Shown piece after piece: positions 15,348-24,312 of a stretch of 64,000 nucleotides of DNA. The DNA is from Jeotgalibaca dankookensis (GTDB lineage: Bacteria; Bacillota; Bacilli; Lactobacillales; Aerococcaceae). The position numbers and the translations under genes were made by a program. The first letter of the stretch is position 1. Each line of letters begins with the position of its first letter. The notes under the pieces were generated by a model. That model had not been told where the DNA came from. It saw nothing but the letters and a program-made list of their open reading frames with translations, and made no database searches. The DNA lies in assembly GCF_002005405.1 (NCBI RefSeq), contig NZ_CP019728.1, positions 1,674,001-1,738,000 of the forward strand, given 5' to 3'.

Positions 15348-16700
15348 CTATTTCAAGATATCATCGATGTCATCGAAGTATTTATCTTTGGTTATAATAA
15401 TTACTTGGTCATCGGCTTTGATAACATCTTGTCCAGATGGAATAATTAACTTCCGATCGCGGACAATATAACCGACTAACAGATTCTTTTTAGTTTTCAT
15501 GGTTTGCAACGGGATTCCAATGACTCTACTGGTCGCTTTGACTTTAAATTGGATGGCTTCTGCTTGGTTATCCGCTAAACGATAAAGAGCTTCCACATCT
15601 GAAACGGCATTGTTCCCAAGGCTGCGTACAAAGTGCAAAATTGTGTTCGCGATGACACGTTTGGGTGTAATAATGGATTCCATACCGAGACCATCAAATA
15701 TTTTTAAAAGAATCTCGCGGTTTACTTTCGTGATGACTTTATCCACGTCTTGACGTGCTGCGTAAAGAGATGCAATAATATTTTCCTCGTCTACGCCGGT
15801 TAATGAGACGAAAGCATTATAATTATTAATACCCTCCTGTTGCAAGACGTCTTGATCCGTTCCATCTCCCAAAATCACTTCAACATCCGGATAGACTGCA
15901 CTCAGCTCTTCCGCTACCGATCGATTGAGTTCGATGACCTTGATCGACATACGATACTCTTTTAAATAGTCGATTAAATAGTAGGTTAAACGGCCTCCCC
16001 CGATAATAAGAGCAGAATGAACTTCTTTAGTTCGAGGAAGAATGGTTCTATAAAATTTACGTATCGTTTGTTTACTGCCTAGGACAAAAACATGGTCGCC
16101 TGCGTGAATATGGTCTTTACCGGTTGGAATGAGCGTTTCTTCTTTTCGGCGAATCGCGCACACCAAAATCTCCCCATAACGGGTTCGGAAATCAAAAAGT
16201 GATAAGTTATCCAGCGGGCTATCAGGGCGTACTTCAACTTCAATCAGCTCTACTTTGTTTTTTGCAAAGGCTTGGATACTTAAGATTGTTGGAAATTTAA
16301 TAATACGGGCAATACTACGAGCAGATTCTAATTCGGGGTTGATCATTAAATTGACCCCTAAGCTCTCGCGGAACGGCTCAAAATGATTGGAATATTCTGG
16401 ATTACGCACACGCGCAATCGTATATTTAGCTCCTAACTTTTTTGCTAAGATACAAGCCATCAGATTCACTTCATCGGCGGGTGTAACGGCAATAAAAATA
16501 TCACAATTCTTAACGCCGGCTTCTTCTTGGATGCCATAGCTTGCACCATTACCAGCGATACCAGATATATCATTACTGTTGATTAGTTGATCCAGACGTT
16601 TTTCATTTTTTTCAATTAAGATAATGTCATTTTCTTCGGTTGCTAATTCGGTACAAAGAACGGAGCCCACTTTCCCTCCGCCGGCAATCACGATTTTCAT
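15348..16700 (-). CDS. trkA: Trk system potassium transporter regulatory protein TrkA
   Basis: A 450-residue peripheral membrane protein with two RCK_N/RCK_C repeats. The first nucleotide-binding site is MKIVIAGGGKVGSVLC at the N-terminus, and the second is ALIIGGGRLTYYLIDY near residue 230. It binds NAD(H) or ATP and opens TrkH. The start at 16700 is preceded by AAAGGACG and matches the family N-terminus; an upstream in-frame ATG adds nine unlikely residues. It is the first gene of the trkA-trkH operon. Confidence 0.94.
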   Translation of the reverse strand: MKIVIAGGGKVGSVLCTELATEENDIILIEKNEKRLDQLINSNDISGIAGNGASYGIQEEAGVKNCDIFIAVTPADEVNLMACILAKKLGAKYTIARVRNPEYSNHFEPFRESLGVNLMINPELESARSIARIIKFPTILSIQAFAKNKVELIEVEVRPDSPLDNLSLFDFRTRYGEILVCAIRRKEETLIPTGKDHIHAGDHVFVLGSKQTIRKFYRTILPRTKEVHSALIIGGGRLTYYLIDYLKEYRMSIKVIELNRSVAEELSAVYPDVEVILGDGTDQDVLQQEGINNYNAFVSLTGVDEENIIASLYAARQDVDKVITKVNREILLKIFDGLGMESIITPKRVIANTILHFVRSLGNNAVSDVEALYRLADNQAEAIQFKVKATSRVIGIPLQTMKTKKNLLVGYIVRDRKLIIPSGQDVIKADDQVIIITKDKYFDDIDDILK

Positions 16701-16802
16701 TCGACTCGTCCTTTCATTTTTAAACATGTTCTTATTATTGCATAACGTGAATATCTTTACACACTTTTCCTATTGTTTCAACCCACCAACCAAAACAAAT
16801 TA

Positions 16803-16830
16803 AAAAACTTCCTATCATAGTGATAGGAAG
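16803..16830 (-). terminator. Terminator of lrgAB-lox
   Basis: Arms CTTCCTATCA and TGATAGGAAG around a 3-nt loop, followed on the minus strand by TTTTTTAATTT. It lies 15 bp past the lactate oxidase stop. Confidence 0.85.
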
Positions 16831-16845
16831 CTCTTTAATATCCTT

Positions 16846-17958
16846 TTATTTATAATCAAACAGGCGCGCTTTTTTTATGTCAGCAATTGTTTGCGTGCCA
16901 GCTAGTTGCATGACACGTTTTAAATCTTTTTCAAAATATTCAAGTACCGAGTAGACACCTTTCCAGCCCCCTAGAGCGAGTCCATATAAAACTGGACGAC
17001 CGAGAGCGACAATGTCGGCCCCACTTGCGAGTGCTTTAAAGATATGTTCTCCACGACGAATCCCACTGTCAAAGACAATCGGTACACGCCCCGCAACCGC
17101 TTCTGAGATACCTTCTAAGGTAGCAAATGATCCAGGAGCACTATCCAATTGACGGCCACCATGATTGGATACCCAAATGCCCGATGCGCCGGCACCAATT
17201 GCTAATAAGGCATCTTCCGGTGATTGAATCCCTTTAACAAAGACGGGTAGCCCCGAATATTCAGCAATAAACTTCACATCTCTTGGAGCAATTTTTTGTT
17301 TTGATTGCGCATAAATATTATTTAAAGACATGTTCTTACCAGAACCTGTTAAATAGCGCGAGACAATAGGCATTCCGAATGGATAAACAAACTGGTTACG
17401 TTCGTCTCTGTGACGATTTCCACTTAATGTAGAGTCAGCGGTTAAAATAATCGCCGTTGCCCCATCTGCTTTTGCTTCATCTAAAATATTTTTATTTAAC
17501 TCATCATCTTTACTCATATAAATTTGGAACCAACGCGGGCTACCATTGAGTCCTTCTTCGATTTCATTGAAGGAAGCACCTGAGTAAGCACTGATTGACA
17601 TAATCGTTCCAAACTCAGAAACACCTCTTGCTGTCCCTGCTTCTTTGGTTTGGTGAGCTAAACCGTGAGCAGCAATTGGCGCCATAATGAATGGAACTTT
17701 AATATCAATTCCGAAAATAGAAGTAGAAGGATCTGGATGCTCAACATCAGCTAAAACACGTGGGATAATCCCTTTTTTATTCCAAGCTTCATTATTTTGT
17801 CGAAGGGTGAATTCATCTCCGGATGCACCCGACATATAATCAAAACCACCTTTAGGAACAATCTTACGTGCTTCGTCTTCTAGTTCATAGGTATTAATCA
17901 CTCGGATTTCTTTTATTTCACTTGGTGCGTTATAAACCACTTTTTCTTCATTTGCCAT
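16846..17958 (-). CDS. lox: L-lactate oxidase
   Basis: An FMN-dependent alpha-hydroxy-acid oxidase that converts L-lactate and O2 to pyruvate and H2O2 in the cytosol. The 370 residues match Aerococcus lactate oxidase in length and in blocks such as [42 protein letters not shown] and [15 protein letters not shown]. The Ala in MAPIAAHG separates oxidases from monooxygenase-type relatives. The catalytic His and Arg lie in SNHGGRQLD. The ATG at 17958 gives the family N-terminus; a GTG three codons upstream is the alternative. It is the last gene of an operon with lrgA and lrgB, 30 bp after lrgB. Confidence 0.92.
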   Translation of the reverse strand: MANEEKVVYNAPSEIKEIRVINTYELEDEARKIVPKGGFDYMSGASGDEFTLRQNNEAWNKKGIIPRVLADVEHPDPSTSIFGIDIKVPFIMAPIAAHGLAHQTKEAGTARGVSEFGTIMSISAYSGASFNEIEEGLNGSPRWFQIYMSKDDELNKNILDEAKADGATAIILTADSTLSGNRHRDERNQFVYPFGMPIVSRYLTGSGKNMSLNNIYAQSKQKIAPRDVKFIAEYSGLPVFVKGIQSPEDALLAIGAGASGIWVSNHGGRQLDSAPGSFATLEGISEAVAGRVPIVFDSGIRRGEHIFKALASGADIVALGRPVLYGLALGGWKGVYSVLEYFEKDLKRVMQLAGTQTIADIKKARLFDYK

Positions 17959-17988
17959 TTTTGCCACTCACTTTCTTTTTTTAATTAT

Positions 17989-18696
17989 TTATTTAAATAA
18001 CAACTGGGTAATTGGTTGCATTAGCGGTGCTAAGATTACAACGACAATACCGGTTACTACAATTGATAACCCCGCCATAGCACCTTGGACATCACCTAAT
18101 TCAATTGCTTTGGTTGTTCCAATCGCATGAGAGGAACTCCCTAGAGCAACACCTTGTGCTACTGGATCATGAATATTAAAAAGTTTAAATACAGTCGTTC
18201 CAATGACGGAACCAATTACTCCTGTAAAAACAACAACCGCTACAGTTAGTGATACAATCCCACCGAGTGATTCCGAAACGCCCACCGCAATCGCAGTCGT
18301 AATCGATTTAGGAATCAGAGTTGCAACCATTTCGATGTTGAAGCCAAATACTAAACCAAATAGATAAATCATCAAGGTATGGAGAATCACACCGGTAACA
18401 ATCCCTGTCAATATAGCAGGATAGTATTGTTTCAAATATATGAAGTTCTTCTCAAGCTTGATTGCAAGTGCAACTGTCGCTGGTGTAACAAATAAGGATA
18501 AGAAACGCCCACCTTCGTTATAGGTTTCAAGAGGGATATCAGTCACCAGCAGGATAACAATAATTACAATAATAGCGAATACGAGTGGTGTAAATAAAGG
18601 GTTTGGCCACTTCTCATTTAGCTTGGCAGCCAATAGATACAACCCAACGGTTAAGGTAATCCATAACATAGGATTATTTACAATTGCTTCAAACAT
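17989..18696 (-). CDS. lrgB: LrgB/CidB-family membrane protein
   Basis: A 235-residue protein with about seven membrane helices and the LrgB hallmark glycine/serine block (ALGSSSHAIGTTKAIELG near residue 185). LrgAB/CidAB were first described as holin-antiholin-like modulators of murein hydrolases. In Bacillus (PftAB) and Streptococcus they import pyruvate. It overlaps the end of lrgA by 8 bp and precedes lactate oxidase, which supports a pyruvate-linked role here. Confidence 0.9.
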   Translation of the reverse strand: MFEAIVNNPMLWITLTVGLYLLAAKLNEKWPNPLFTPLVFAIIVIIVILLVTDIPLETYNEGGRFLSLFVTPATVALAIKLEKNFIYLKQYYPAILTGIVTGVILHTLMIYLFGLVFGFNIEMVATLIPKSITTAIAVGVSESLGGIVSLTVAVVVFTGVIGSVIGTTVFKLFNIHDPVAQGVALGSSSHAIGTTKAIELGDVQGAMAGLSIVVTGIVVVILAPLMQPITQLLFK

Positions 18697-19072
18697 TTGA
18701 TTGGCCCCCTTTATCTGCTTTTAATTTAATGGCTTGAACAACTTTTCCAACAAGACCCATCATTAAGAAGGTCGTAACAAACATTAGGATTAATAACTGC
18801 CACCATGTATCTGCTAAAACCCCGAAGTTGGCCATCAACCCTACTCCAGCCGGAACAAAAAAGATCCCCATGTTACTCGTTAACCACGTACCGATTTCAT
18901 CGACTTGTTCAACACGCAACCATTTCGTATGGAGTGTTAAAAATAATAAGACCATTCCAATGACACTCCCAGGTATTGCTACAAAAGCTGATAAGGCGAT
19001 AGATAGCACCTCTCCTATAAAAGAAAATAAAAAAATCCAAAACAGCTGTTTATATATCTTCAAAAATCCCAA
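18689..19072 (-). CDS. lrgA: LrgA/CidA-family holin-like protein
   Basis: A 127-residue protein with four hydrophobic helices and the CidA/LrgA pattern IPGSVIGMVLLFL and NMGIFFVPAGVGLM. It partners LrgB in a membrane complex for pyruvate flux or murein hydrolase control. The start is not ATG: a TTG at 19072 lies too close to GAGAGGG, while a second TTG at 19063 is better spaced. Divergent to the LysR regulator, with palindromes in the 166-bp gap. Confidence 0.88.
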   Translation of the reverse strand: MGFLKIYKQLFWIFLFSFIGEVLSIALSAFVAIPGSVIGMVLLFLTLHTKWLRVEQVDEIGTWLTSNMGIFFVPAGVGLMANFGVLADTWWQLLILMFVTTFLMMGLVGKVVQAIKLKADKGGQSNV

Positions 19073-19088
19073 TCCCTCTCTGATAGGT

Positions 19089-19102
19089 TTGTAAGCGTTT
19101 CT
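19089..19102. promoter_or_regulatory. cre-like site upstream of lrgA
   Basis: TGTAAGCGTTTCTA matches the CcpA operator core at 12 of 14 positions and lies 17 bp before the lrgA start region. If used, it would place pyruvate/lactate genes under catabolite control. Short motif, so chance is possible. Confidence 0.35.
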
Positions 19103-19117
19103 ATAGTTGAACTATAG
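19101..19117. promoter_or_regulatory. Perfect 17-bp inverted repeat, candidate LysR-type operator
   Basis: Arms CTATAGTT and AACTATAG are exact reverse complements around one G, in the divergent region between lrgA and the LysR gene. LysR proteins bind interrupted palindromes in such regions, so this is a good candidate site for CidR-like control. Assignment is inference. Confidence 0.5.
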
Positions 19118-19238
19118 CACGGCTTTCTCAACATATGAAATATTGTTTTATTATGGTACTATAAATATTGTTTATACTTGTTGCATTTACTATAGGTTTT
19201 AATTATGTATTAATCTTCACAAGATGAAAGGAGCACCC

Positions 19239-20141
19239 ATGAATATCCAAGACCTCATTTACTTTAACCACTTAGCTACTTCACGCAATTTTACCGCGAC
19301 AGCTAATCACTTCTTTGTATCTCAACCTTCAATTTCTATGTCTCTACAGCGTTTAGAAAAAGAACTCGATACGCTCTTATTAGACCGGAAACGTCTCCAC
19401 AATCAAATGCGATTAACACCAACAGGTGAAATATTGCACAAACACGCCGTTACGGTTTTACAAATATTAGAAAACGCTCAAGAAGAAATCAATGACTATA
19501 AGAACCATATGGTAAGTTTTGGATTTCTACCTACTGTAGGTAGCTACTTTATGCCCCAATTACTTCCTGAGCTCGGAAAATTTGCTTCAAATATTAAATT
19601 TATTGAAGAAGAAAGTTCAGACGTTATGCTAGAGATGGTGACGTCGGGTCAGGTTCCAATTGCGATTACAGGAGGTGATGAACCTTTCTTTAATCGCCCC
19701 TCACTCTTACAGGTCCCTTTACTTGCTCAGGAACTCGCACTTTGGGTCTCACCAAATCACCCTTTAACGAAAAAGAAACAGGTCACACCTGTTGATTTGC
19801 AAGATGTTATTTTTATTTCTTTACAAAAAGGGTATACCCATGAACGGGTATTTAATCAGTGGTGCGAGGAGCACTATCACACACCTCCACAGATTATCTA
19901 TACAAAAGAAATTAAGACTGCCCTTTCTCTTGCCGCATCTACTGATATGGTAGCTTTTATGATCGATATTCTTGTTCATGACAAAAATAATTTAGTGAAG
20001 ATCACTATTCAAAACCCACCTATTTTCTATATCAGTTTAGTAGTCAACCAAGCATCTGAGCAAACCTATTTTCAAAAAGAGTTTAATACGCTTTTGGTTG
20101 ATTTAGCAACTCAATTATCAGATTCTTCCCTACCTAGATAA
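19239..20141 (+). CDS. LysR-family regulator, probably of lrgAB-lox
   Basis: A 300-residue LysR protein. The N-terminal winged helix reads MNIQDLIYFNHLATSRNFTATANHFFVSQPSISMSLQRLE in two halves (the second, from the recognition helix SQPSISMSLQRLEKEL, is typical). A periplasmic-binding-like effector domain follows from about residue 90. It is divergent from lrgA-lrgB-lox, the same layout as cidR with cidABC, where acetate/pyruvate overflow is the signal. The ATG at 19239 has AAAGGAG at good spacing; an upstream ATG overlaps that site. Confidence 0.88.
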   Translation: MNIQDLIYFNHLATSRNFTATANHFFVSQPSISMSLQRLEKELDTLLLDRKRLHNQMRLTPTGEILHKHAVTVLQILENAQEEINDYKNHMVSFGFLPTVGSYFMPQLLPELGKFASNIKFIEEESSDVMLEMVTSGQVPIAITGGDEPFFNRPSLLQVPLLAQELALWVSPNHPLTKKKQVTPVDLQDVIFISLQKGYTHERVFNQWCEEHYHTPPQIIYTKEIKTALSLAASTDMVAFMIDILVHDKNNLVKITIQNPPIFYISLVVNQASEQTYFQKEFNTLLVDLATQLSDSSLPR

Positions 20142-20176
20142 AAAGGATTCTTCCTAGGGATTTTCCTAGGAAGAAT
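20141..20176. terminator. Intrinsic terminator between lysR and htrA
   Basis: Arms ATTCTTCCTAGG and CCTAGGAAGAAT pair perfectly around a 6-nt loop. On the minus strand it is followed by CCTTTTTATC, so it mainly ends htrA transcripts. Confidence 0.7.
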
Positions 20177-20185
20177 GTGTAGTTA

Positions 20186-21406
20186 TTATAATTGGTCTTG
20201 TCCATCTACTAAAGTTACTTCAACCGTTCCTAAATTTCCTTTGCGATACAACTCAATCGCCACTGTACTACCAACTTCTTGACGGTAAAGGATTTTACGA
20301 AGTTCTACCATGTTACTAATTTTTTCGCCCGCCATACCGACGATGACATCGTATTGTTCCAGTCCCGCTTTTTCAGCTGCCGATAAACCTAAAACTTCTG
20401 CTACTACAACGCCAGCCGTTACGTCTTCAGGAAGACCTAGTACTTCACGTTGTTGAGGAACAGATACTTGTTGCAAGTCCACCATACTAACACCTAAAAC
20501 TGGACGAATCACTTCACCTTGCGCCTCTAGTTCGGCAATAATATTGACAACGTCGTTACTTGGTATTGCAAATCCCATTCCTTCTACATTAGAAGAAGCG
20601 ATTTTCATAGAATTAATACCAATAACTTTACCGGCAATATTTATGAGCGCACCACCTGAATTACCAGGGTTAATTGACGCGTCAGTCTGAATCGCCGTTA
20701 CATCCCAGTCAACCAAGCCGTCTCCGTTAATATCGGTTTCTACCGTTCTTTCTGTTGCTGAAATGATACCTTGCGTAACAGAAGTCGCAAATTCTGTTCC
20801 AAGTGGGGATCCAATCGCAATAGCAGGTTCGCCAACATTGAGACTATCAGAGTCACCAAATTCCGCTACGGTATTAATGTCTTTTGACGAAATAGCAAGG
20901 ACTGCCAAATCTGTCCAAACATCAGAACCGACAATATCCGCTTCAATCTTAGTCCCATCTTTTAATAAGACTTCCACAGCATCTGCACCGCTAATCACAT
21001 GATTGTTGGTTACAACATAAGCAGTCTCGCCTTCAGTTTTGTAAATGACGCCACTACCGGTCCCATTCATAGCGAGGCCACTATCATCTGTTTCGGTTTG
21101 TGGCATAGTGAACCCAAACGGGTTACCAACACTTTCTTTTAAGTTAATAACTGAAACGACAGCATCTTCTACCATTTCAACCGCTTCTGTCGTACCCGTT
21201 GTAATATTTAAACTTATATTGTTTACATCGGTACCCTTATTATCTACTTCTGTGATAGTAGACGAATCGTTAAAGGTACTCATATCCACTGTCCCAGAAC
21301 CAACTAAAACGCCCGTTCCAAGTAGCGCAACGGTCAAACCACCAATAATACCACCAAATAAACCATTCTTTAAGCCAGATTGTTTTTTCTCTTGTTTTTG
21401 TTTCAT
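20186..21406 (-). CDS. htrA: Membrane-anchored serine protease HtrA
   Basis: A 406-residue DegP/HtrA quality-control protease of the cell surface. One signal-anchor helix is near residues 17-40 after a basic lysine-rich stretch. The protease domain carries His in VVTNNHVISGA, Asp in VWTDLAVLA and Ser in NPGNSGGAL. A single C-terminal PDZ domain starts near residue 310 (GVVVAEVLGLSAAEKAGL). The start at 21406 has GAGGAG 9 nt before it. It follows walJ, the usual place, and degrades misfolded exported proteins. Confidence 0.95.
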   Translation of the reverse strand: MKQKQEKKQSGLKNGLFGGIIGGLTVALLGTGVLVGSGTVDMSTFNDSSTITEVDNKGTDVNNISLNITTGTTEAVEMVEDAVVSVINLKESVGNPFGFTMPQTETDDSGLAMNGTGSGVIYKTEGETAYVVTNNHVISGADAVEVLLKDGTKIEADIVGSDVWTDLAVLAISSKDINTVAEFGDSDSLNVGEPAIAIGSPLGTEFATSVTQGIISATERTVETDINGDGLVDWDVTAIQTDASINPGNSGGALINIAGKVIGINSMKIASSNVEGMGFAIPSNDVVNIIAELEAQGEVIRPVLGVSMVDLQQVSVPQQREVLGLPEDVTAGVVVAEVLGLSAAEKAGLEQYDVIVGMAGEKISNMVELRKILYRQEVGSTVAIELYRKGNLGTVEVTLVDGQDQL

Positions 21407-21491
21407 ACCTATTCTCCTCTCTCTCATTATGCATCATACCGGCTATTCTTGAAAATTCTATGAAGAAACTTTGTAAAAATACTTCTTTCAC

Positions 21492-22307
21492 TCATACTTT
21501 GAATAGTTCTGTTGCAACATAAGGGTCTGTATCGAGAACTTTAAAGGTGTGATTGACACCTAGCCCTTTTTCACTCAAAATCGTTTCCATGGTTTCATGT
21601 GCCAGGCTCTTAATATTGTTATCTTGGCTCAAATGGCCTAGATAAATACGTTTGGTTTTATCTCCTACCATTTCTGAAACCGCAAGTGCGCCATCGTCAT
21701 TTGACAAATGACCTTGATCGCCTAGTATCCGCTGTTTCAAGTTCCAAGGATAGCGGCCCATTCTCAAAAGCTCTAAGTCATGGTTACTTTCAATCAAGTA
21801 AGCATCCGCATTTTTAAGCAGACCTCGCAAGCGATCACTGACATAGCCGGTATCGGTTAGCATAACAAATTGCTTGTTGTGATAGTGGAAAGAGTAAAAC
21901 TGCGGCGCTACAGCATCATGAGAAACACCAAAACTTTGGATATCCATATCACCAAGTGTTAAAACTTCTCCCATTTCAAAAATATGCTTCTGTTCATTTT
22001 TTATTTGACCCACTGTTGTTGGTAAAGCTTTCCATGTTGCTTCATTCGCATATAAATCGACGCCATAGCGACGTGCCAAGACACCTAATCCATGTATATG
22101 ATCACGATGTTCGTGCGTCACCAAGATAGCATCTACTTCAGATAAATCGCGGTCGATTTCATGCATCAAGGATTGAATTTTCTTGCCACTTAAACCACAA
22201 TCTACGAGTATTTTCTTTTTAGGTGTTTCAATGTACGTACAGTTTCCTGAGCTACCACTTGCTAACATACTAACACGAAAACCACCCTGTTCATTTAATT
22301 CAGTCAC
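21492..22307 (-). CDS. walJ: WalJ (YycJ) metallo-beta-lactamase-fold hydrolase
   Basis: A 271-residue metallo-hydrolase of the YycJ family, related to RNase J/Z-type nucleases. It has the zinc motif THEHRDH near residue 72 and LTDTGYVSD later. YycJ proteins have been linked to DNA/RNA exonuclease activity and coordination of cell division with replication. GTG at 22307 is the best start: GGAGGG lies 7 nt before it and the family N-terminus VSMLASGSSGN follows. Upstream ATGs overlap the ribosome binding site. It lies between a DUF2207 gene and htrA. Confidence 0.92.
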   Translation of the reverse strand: MTELNEQGGFRVSMLASGSSGNCTYIETPKKKILVDCGLSGKKIQSLMHEIDRDLSEVDAILVTHEHRDHIHGLGVLARRYGVDLYANEATWKALPTTVGQIKNEQKHIFEMGEVLTLGDMDIQSFGVSHDAVAPQFYSFHYHNKQFVMLTDTGYVSDRLRGLLKNADAYLIESNHDLELLRMGRYPWNLKQRILGDQGHLSNDDGALAVSEMVGDKTKRIYLGHLSQDNNIKSLAHETMETILSEKGLGVNHTFKVLDTDPYVATELFKV

Positions 22308-22371
22308 TGCGATTCCCTCCATTACTCTATCCATTCTACCTTATTACCGAGAAAAAATCAGCAGTTTTGAT

Positions 22372-24192
22372 TTAAAAGGCGCCACCGCCTGAACCCCCAC
22401 CTGAACCGCCTGATGAGCCCCCGCTAAATTCGCCTCCTGCTCCTGATGCAGATAAACTAGGAGCGGCTGCAGCCATTCCACTGGAAACACTTTGATTTAC
22501 AAAACCAATATAAAAAGGATTGTAATAATAGTAAGGATAGAAAAGGGAAGTGGTTTGTACAAGGTCTTCTGGGTATTGAATCGCCATTTGATCTAAAACC
22601 GTTTCAGCTATTCCAAAAGCTGTTGCATAAACCACATATACATCCCATAATCCAACTGAACCGATATCTTCCATACGAAAATCCCCTACATCTTCAAGCA
22701 TCCGCTTAAAGGCACGCCAATCTTTTCCAGCTCGGTCTCCTTCTGGTGTGAGCGGTGGATGTTGACTATAATAGTAGGCGGTATAAATACCGAGGCTAAC
22801 ACCGACAATGGCGAGCACGTGCAACCAGGCTACATCTAGTATAAAAGCAGCAGCAACTAACCCAACAAAAAAGATAATCGATGCCACTACACTCATCACC
22901 ATTAGTCCAAAAGCTAAACTGGCATGGGGTGCACGGTAATGTACCGTATAACTTTGCGCATCTTCTGCTACCGTTCGTACCCATTCTTCTCGTTCCTCAT
23001 TAAACCGTTTCGCTTTTTTAGGACTTGCATCACTCTCTTCAATTTCACTAAAGGTAACGGACTGTCCATCTCCTGTTTGGTCAATCAGCCAAAAAAGCAA
23101 TTGTTTTTCATGTTCAAAGAGCGCATCACTTGGTTCCTTTAGTTTAGTTAGTCGGTAGTCAAAGCCACGGGGCAAATCTAGTTCTTCCATTTTTAAATAA
23201 CCTTTACGAACCAAATCAAGAATAGTAGCCGATACATCCACTGCATCTGGATTCTTTTTAAAAACAGCTTTCATCATAATAGCTGGAGACATATCTTCTG
23301 GCAGTTCATAGACGTAATCAGGTTCCTGATAAGGATTCGGATTTGTTTGCATGTATTTTTTCCGCAACCACCATAAGACGAAGAGAGTAAAAATTGGTCC
23401 AATGATACCCAGAATAATACTAATTAAAAGAAAACGCTCGCGCTGAGCTTCTTGCTCTCTTTGTAAACTTGCTTCATTTGCTAATATGGTTTGCAGACGA
23501 TCTTCTTCCACCTGATTGGTATTATCAAAGGTTATATATGTGGGAAAAATAACATTTGCTTCGACAAACGTTTCGGCCGGATTAGCATCTAGACTCAAAT
23601 CGACAAACTGATCATTTTCAATTGTCACCTGACCGGTCGCATCGCCATGTGCCCATGCCTGTAACTCACCTGGCTCAACTGGATGCGGGAGACTGATACG
23701 AATATCCACATCATATAAAACATCTTCCCAAGCCCCTCCAATGACCTTCCGATTAAATTGAGCGATGTCGTTATAGTTCGTGACCATATCGGGAATCCGA
23801 TACTCATAAACAACTGTTAATGCCTGATCTTCGACAGGATTATAAACTGTGAAATTTAAATAGGTTTCGGTATCCTCGACTTCATAAGTTCCGCTAGTTT
23901 GTGAGTTATCTCGGGATATTATTACGGGCTCCTTACCTACTTCTTCAACCTTTACCAAGAGATCAGTTGGTGTTTCATGAGGTTCATAATCCAAATCAAA
24001 TAGAAAGCCATTAAACTCCCCTTCAAAATCATAAGTAATTTTTTCTTTAAAATAGGCACTACCATCTTCTACTATATCAACCGTCACATCGTAGTTAATA
24101 ATCTCATAAGACTTCGCTTGAACGCTCCTCATTGGCAAGATTAAGACCAATAAGAAGGACAGACTTATGACAGCCATCACTTTTTTTAGCAC
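22372..24192 (-). CDS. DUF2207-domain membrane protein inserted in the wal locus
   Basis: A 606-residue protein with a signal peptide (hydrophobic MAVISLSFLLVLILPM, then AKS), an extracellular DUF2207 beta domain to about residue 240, and one helix near 255-280. Next comes a cytosolic winged-helix-like part, a helix pair near 430-480, and a Gly/Ser-rich tail ending GGSGGGSGGGAF. The start is GTG at 24192, with AAAGGAGG 8 nt before it. The function of DUF2207 proteins is unknown. Here it stands between walI and walJ behind a terminator, so it probably leads its own transcript with walJ and htrA. Confidence 0.85.
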   Translation of the reverse strand: MLKKVMAVISLSFLLVLILPMRSVQAKSYEIINYDVTVDIVEDGSAYFKEKITYDFEGEFNGFLFDLDYEPHETPTDLLVKVEEVGKEPVIISRDNSQTSGTYEVEDTETYLNFTVYNPVEDQALTVVYEYRIPDMVTNYNDIAQFNRKVIGGAWEDVLYDVDIRISLPHPVEPGELQAWAHGDATGQVTIENDQFVDLSLDANPAETFVEANVIFPTYITFDNTNQVEEDRLQTILANEASLQREQEAQRERFLLISIILGIIGPIFTLFVLWWLRKKYMQTNPNPYQEPDYVYELPEDMSPAIMMKAVFKKNPDAVDVSATILDLVRKGYLKMEELDLPRGFDYRLTKLKEPSDALFEHEKQLLFWLIDQTGDGQSVTFSEIEESDASPKKAKRFNEEREEWVRTVAEDAQSYTVHYRAPHASLAFGLMVMSVVASIIFFVGLVAAAFILDVAWLHVLAIVGVSLGIYTAYYYSQHPPLTPEGDRAGKDWRAFKRMLEDVGDFRMEDIGSVGLWDVYVVYATAFGIAETVLDQMAIQYPEDLVQTTSLFYPYYYYNPFYIGFVNQSVSSGMAAAAPSLSASGAGGEFSGGSSGGSGGGSGGGAF

Positions 24193-24276
24193 TTTTACCG
24201 CCTCCTTTATTAAATAAAGTATAATCCATTTTTGCTCAGATAGCGACTGACGTGAAGGATCTCTCACAGACAAAAA

Positions 24277-24312
24277 AATAGGAAGGAAAGATTTTATCTC
24301 CCCCTTCCTATT
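24277..24312 (-). terminator. Terminator behind walI
   Basis: Arms AATAGGAAGG and CCTTCCTATT with a 16-nt loop, followed on the minus strand by TTTTTTTG. The hairpin begins in the walI stop codon. It separates walRKHI from the DUF2207-walJ-htrA genes. Confidence 0.85.
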
